From Caldisericum sp. CG2_30_36_11 (GTDB lineage Bacteria > Caldisericota > Caldisericia > Caldisericales > Caldisericaceae), in the NCBI GenBank assembly GCA_001871575.1, contig MNXV01000007.1:1-35966 (forward strand): DNA of 35,966 nt, read 5' to 3'. A program made the translations under genes and the position numbers. Numbering within the stretch: the stretch's first letter is position 1; each line of letters begins with the position of its first letter. Below, in pieces: positions 33,057-35,966 of this stretch. The notes beneath the pieces are model-generated. The model saw only the letters and a list, made by a program, of their open reading frames with translations, was not told the origin of the DNA and made no database searches.

Positions 33057-34394
33057 GTGAAGATTATTGTTGTGGGTGGAAGAAAAAGTGGTGTTTATGC
33101 GGCCCTACTTGCTAAAAGGAATGGAAATGAAGTTTTTCTGACCGAAAATTCAAAAACTCCAGAAGTAATAGAAATGCTACCATTACTCGATAAAAATAAT
33201 ATACCTTATGAAATTGGTGGCCACTCCTTTAAAAATCTTGATAGGTTTGAACGTGCTATACTTTCACCTGGCGTTACTTTGAATTCACCTATTGTAAGGG
33301 AAATGAGAACACGGAGTATAGATATTGTTGGAGAAACAGAGTTTGCCTACAGTCAGTCACCTTCTACAAAAATAATTGCAATAACGGGGACAAATGGAAA
33401 AAGCACTACAACAGCTTTAGTAGGCCATATCTTAAAAAATGCAGGTTTTCATGTAGTAACCGGAGGGAATTTGGGGACTCCCTATTCGCAACTGCTTGTC
33501 GAAAATCCAAATCCTGAGTATGCAGTCCTTGAAACAAGCTGTTTTCAGTTAGAAACTATTAAGTATTTTCATCCACACATTGCAGCTTTTTTAAATTTTA
33601 CTGAAGACCACCTTGATAGATATGCAAATGTGGAAGAGTACTTGTTTAATAAAAAGCGAGTTTTTGAAAACCAAACGCAATCGGACTTCGCAATTTTAAA
33701 TTTTGATGACTCTGTCGTTAGGAAAATTGCAAGAACTGTAATATCAAAGGTATTTTATTTTAGCATTTTAAGTTCTTTAGAAAAAGGGGCTTTTTTGAAA
33801 AGCGGTGAAATTTTATTTTCTGACAGCAAAGTTGAGAAAATTATAGACAAGAACAAAATTCCACTTTTAGGACTTCACAATGTTCAAAATGTTCTTGTTG
33901 CAGTTATAGTTGGCAAGATATTGAATCTTGAGAACGAGAAAATAGAAGAGGGAGTTGTGAGTTTCGAAGGTTTACCTCACAGGCTCGAACCGGTAAGAAA
34001 AATCAACGGTGTACTTTATGTGAATGACTCTAAATCAACTACTCCTGATTCTACCATTAAAGCACTTGAAGCATTTGAAGAAAAAATTGTTCTCATAGCA
34101 GGTGGTAGCAGTAAAAATAATGATTTTGGTGAACTCGTAAAATTATTTCCTAATAAACTAAGAAAATTAATTCTTATAGGAAAAACTGCGAATGAAATAG
34201 CTGAGGCATCTACTAATGCTGGGTTTACCAATTTTGTTTTCTCTAGGAAACTTGAGGATGTGGTTAAAACGGCAAAGCTCGAAGCTCAACCCGGAGACAT
34301 AATCCTCCTTTCTCCGGCATGTGCAAGTTTTGATATGTTTAGAGACTTTGAAGATAGAGGAGATCAGTTTAAGGGAATAGTTAAAAATCTATGA
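33057..34394 (+). CDS. murD: UDP-N-acetylmuramoylalanine--D-glutamate ligase
   Basis: Adds D-glutamate to UDP-MurNAc-L-Ala in the cytoplasm. The 445-residue protein has an N-terminal Rossmann-like domain (KIIVVGGRKSGVYAALLA), the P-loop AITGTNGKSTTTAL, the FLNFTEDHLDRY motif, HRLEPVRKING and DSKSTTPDST, all typical of MurD. The start is GTG 33057 with GAGGTGA at 33047-33053, three bases after the mraY stop. It overlaps ftsW by 4 bases. Confidence 0.96.
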   Translation: MKIIVVGGRKSGVYAALLAKRNGNEVFLTENSKTPEVIEMLPLLDKNNIPYEIGGHSFKNLDRFERAILSPGVTLNSPIVREMRTRSIDIVGETEFAYSQSPSTKIIAITGTNGKSTTTALVGHILKNAGFHVVTGGNLGTPYSQLLVENPNPEYAVLETSCFQLETIKYFHPHIAAFLNFTEDHLDRYANVEEYLFNKKRVFENQTQSDFAILNFDDSVVRKIARTVISKVFYFSILSSLEKGAFLKSGEILFSDSKVEKIIDKNKIPLLGLHNVQNVLVAVIVGKILNLENEKIEEGVVSFEGLPHRLEPVRKINGVLYVNDSKSTTPDSTIKALEAFEEKIVLIAGGSSKNNDFGELVKLFPNKLRKLILIGKTANEIAEASTNAGFTNFVFSRKLEDVVKTAKLEAQPGDIILLSPACASFDMFRDFEDRGDQFKGIVKNL

Positions 34395-35470
34395 ACAGAG
34401 ATAAAAGACGATTTATAATTCTTCTTATTGCTCTTGTCTACTCCCTTGTACTTTTTGGTCTTCTTATGAACTTTAGTATTGGCCCTGCTGAATATGAATC
34501 AGCTCCGTTCAGCTTGTTTTTTAAGCAGCTTTTTAATGTAGGAGTTGGAACAGTGGCACTTATTTTCTTTTCTTTTTTTAACCATAAGCATTTAATGAAA
34601 GTCTCAAAAATTTTACTAATTTTGCTCATTTTCTCTCTTATTATTGTTGACGGATCTCTATCCAGAAGATGGATTTATCTTGGTAATATTCCACTTGCAC
34701 TTCAGCCATCTCAATATGCACCAATTATATTAACTATTTTTATTGCGAGAATTTTTTCTTATCCCATTAATGATAAGTCCTCAAAGAAATTGTATCTTAT
34801 AATATTTGGAATTATAATCTTTTTAACCGTTTTAATAAGCCTTGAGCCAGACTTTGGCAGCGGAATAATAGCTTTTGGTTCTTCAATGTTTCTTTTGTTT
34901 TTAACAGGTATATCAATATCTGAATTTTTATCTTTCTTATCATTTTCCTTGTTAGGAGGAGCTTTGTTTCTTACCATAAACAACGAATGGATGAATAGAA
35001 TTCGAGCTTTCTTTCATCCGTATTTATATTCTACAAGCGATGCACTTCAATCCTTACAAGCCTTTAGAGCACTTGCACGAGGAGGAATTGCCGGGGTAGG
35101 TTTTATGAGGAGTGTATTGAAGTTCCCAGGGCACCTTCCGGAAAGATCTTCTGATTTTATTTTTGCAATAATTGGAGAGGAAACGGGCCTTATCGGCTGC
35201 TCAGTTTTAATAGCCATTTTCTTGATTATTTCTTATATTGGTTTAAGAATTGCAAGAGGATCTCAATCTACATTTTCAAGACTTGTTGCTGCTGGTATAG
35301 TGATTGATATTTTGTTGTGGGCTATTCTTAATATGCTTGTTAATGTTGGATTGATGCCTGTTACTGGTATTCCTCTTTCTTTTGTAAGCTTCGGCGGTAA
35401 TAATATGCTTGCGAATTTTATAGGGGTAGGTATTTTAATAAACATTATTAGAAAAGAGGTAGCTTGGTGA
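34391..35470 (+). CDS. ftsW: Peptidoglycan polymerase FtsW (SEDS family)
   Basis: Membrane glycosyltransferase that polymerises lipid II at the septum together with FtsI. The 359-residue protein has about ten TM segments and SEDS motifs: QPSQYAPI (usually QPSE), LEPDFGSG, and RSSDFIFAIIGEETGLIG near residues 250-267. RodA is the paralogous alternative; the dcw position between murD and murG makes FtsW the better call. It overlaps murD and murG by 4 bases. Confidence 0.93.
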   Translation: MNRDKRRFIILLIALVYSLVLFGLLMNFSIGPAEYESAPFSLFFKQLFNVGVGTVALIFFSFFNHKHLMKVSKILLILLIFSLIIVDGSLSRRWIYLGNIPLALQPSQYAPIILTIFIARIFSYPINDKSSKKLYLIIFGIIIFLTVLISLEPDFGSGIIAFGSSMFLLFLTGISISEFLSFLSFSLLGGALFLTINNEWMNRIRAFFHPYLYSTSDALQSLQAFRALARGGIAGVGFMRSVLKFPGHLPERSSDFIFAIIGEETGLIGCSVLIAIFLIISYIGLRIARGSQSTFSRLVAAGIVIDILLWAILNMLVNVGLMPVTGIPLSFVSFGGNNMLANFIGVGILINIIRKEVAW

Positions 35471-35966
35471 AAATTATTATTGCAGCAGGTGGAACTGGTG
35501 GCCATGTTTACCCTGCAATTTCGATAGGTGAAGTTTTTAGATCAAATGGAGATGAGGTCATTTTTGTTGGAAGGGCCGGAAGTTTTGAAGAAACTAAGTT
35601 TAAGGAATATGGCTTCAAGGTTATAAATATAAAATCTTCAATGTTTCAATTCAATAATTTCTTTAAATTCTTTTTTGATAACCTTAAGGGGTTTTTACAA
35701 TCTCTTTCACTAATCTCTAAGGAGAGACCGGATGTTGTAGTCGGAGGCGGTAGCTATATTTCTTTTCCTGTAATTGTCTCCTCGCTCTTTCGGGGCGTAC
35801 CTTATTTTCTTTATGAGCAAAATATTATTCCAGGAAGAGCAAACCAGATTTTAAAATGGAGAAGCAAAAAAGTTTTTATTGGATTTCCAGATATTTATGG
35901 ATATTTCAAAAATAAGGGTATTTTTTCTGGAAATCCAATAAGATTTAATATAGACAACGTTGACAA
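35467..35966 (+). CDS. murG: UDP-GlcNAc:lipid I N-acetylglucosaminyltransferase, 5' part
   Basis: Makes lipid II from lipid I at the inner face of the membrane. Only the first 166 codons are in the window. The start is GTG 35467 in a 4-base overlap with ftsW, with AGAGGTA upstream. IIIAAGGTGGHVYPAISIGE is the glycine-rich acceptor and lipid-binding loop, VVVGGGSYISFPVIV is the second G-loop, and YEQNIIPGRAN is a further MurG signature. The reading frame is open to the window edge. Confidence 0.96.
   Translation, partial: MKIIIAAGGTGGHVYPAISIGEVFRSNGDEVIFVGRAGSFEETKFKEYGFKVINIKSSMFQFNNFFKFFFDNLKGFLQSLSLISKERPDVVVGGGSYISFPVIVSSLFRGVPYFLYEQNIIPGRANQILKWRSKKVFIGFPDIYGYFKNKGIFSGNPIRFNIDNVD

Overview
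This is a gene-dense, AT-rich bacterial segment, nearly all read on the + strand, with AGA/AGG arginine codons, many 4-base start/stop overlaps and strong AAGGAGG ribosome-binding sites. It encodes Rnf, a NAD-linked formate dehydrogenase and a full peptidoglycan precursor pathway. That points to a strict anaerobe with a cell wall, in or near a deep-branching lineage (Thermotogota/Caldisericota-like or a clostridial relative). No rRNA or tRNA is present to fix the taxonomy, so this is inference.

Layout. (1) 1-3426: a leader with stem-loop repeats, then a secreted Amidase_6-type protein and a predicted lipoprotein with nine Asp-box repeats. (2) 3427-8309: a terminator and a cluster of stem-loop repeats, then a PPC/DUF296 protein, valS and folC. 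(3) 8320-13319: a two-TM zinc-ribbon protein, predicted to be read from a leaderless mRNA, followed by rnfCDGEAB. The RnfB is very short and lacks the usual ferredoxin domains. (4) 13359-16067: a 902-residue membrane protein with an exported beta-rich region, one TM helix, a long charged linker and a PIN-like cytoplasmic end. (5) 16068-24855: a formate module. It holds a lone NuoE helical domain, a NuoE-NuoF fusion, an IS3-family element inserted at the 3' end of that fusion, fdhA (Cys-type), an FNT formate channel, mobA and fdhD. A small DRTGG-like ORF converges on fdhD from the - strand. (6) 25146-26518: a TnpB-only IS200/IS605-type element with an evident omegaRNA/right end, abutting rsmH. 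(7) 26522-35966: the dcw cluster rsmH-ftsL-ftsI-murE-murF-mraY-murD-ftsW-murG (murG runs off the window).

How it fits together: the formate dehydrogenase (FdhA plus NuoEF) would exchange electrons between formate and NAD(H), possibly with ferredoxin. FocA moves formate, MobA and FdhD mature the molybdenum or tungsten cofactor enzyme, and Rnf would couple ferredoxin/NAD electron transfer to ion pumping. The least explained items are a family of short hairpin repeats whose arms change in a compensatory way while loop and 3' tail stay similar, the ferredoxin-domain-less RnfB, the TM-PIN fusion, and the IS insertion, which carries an outward -35 box facing fdhA.
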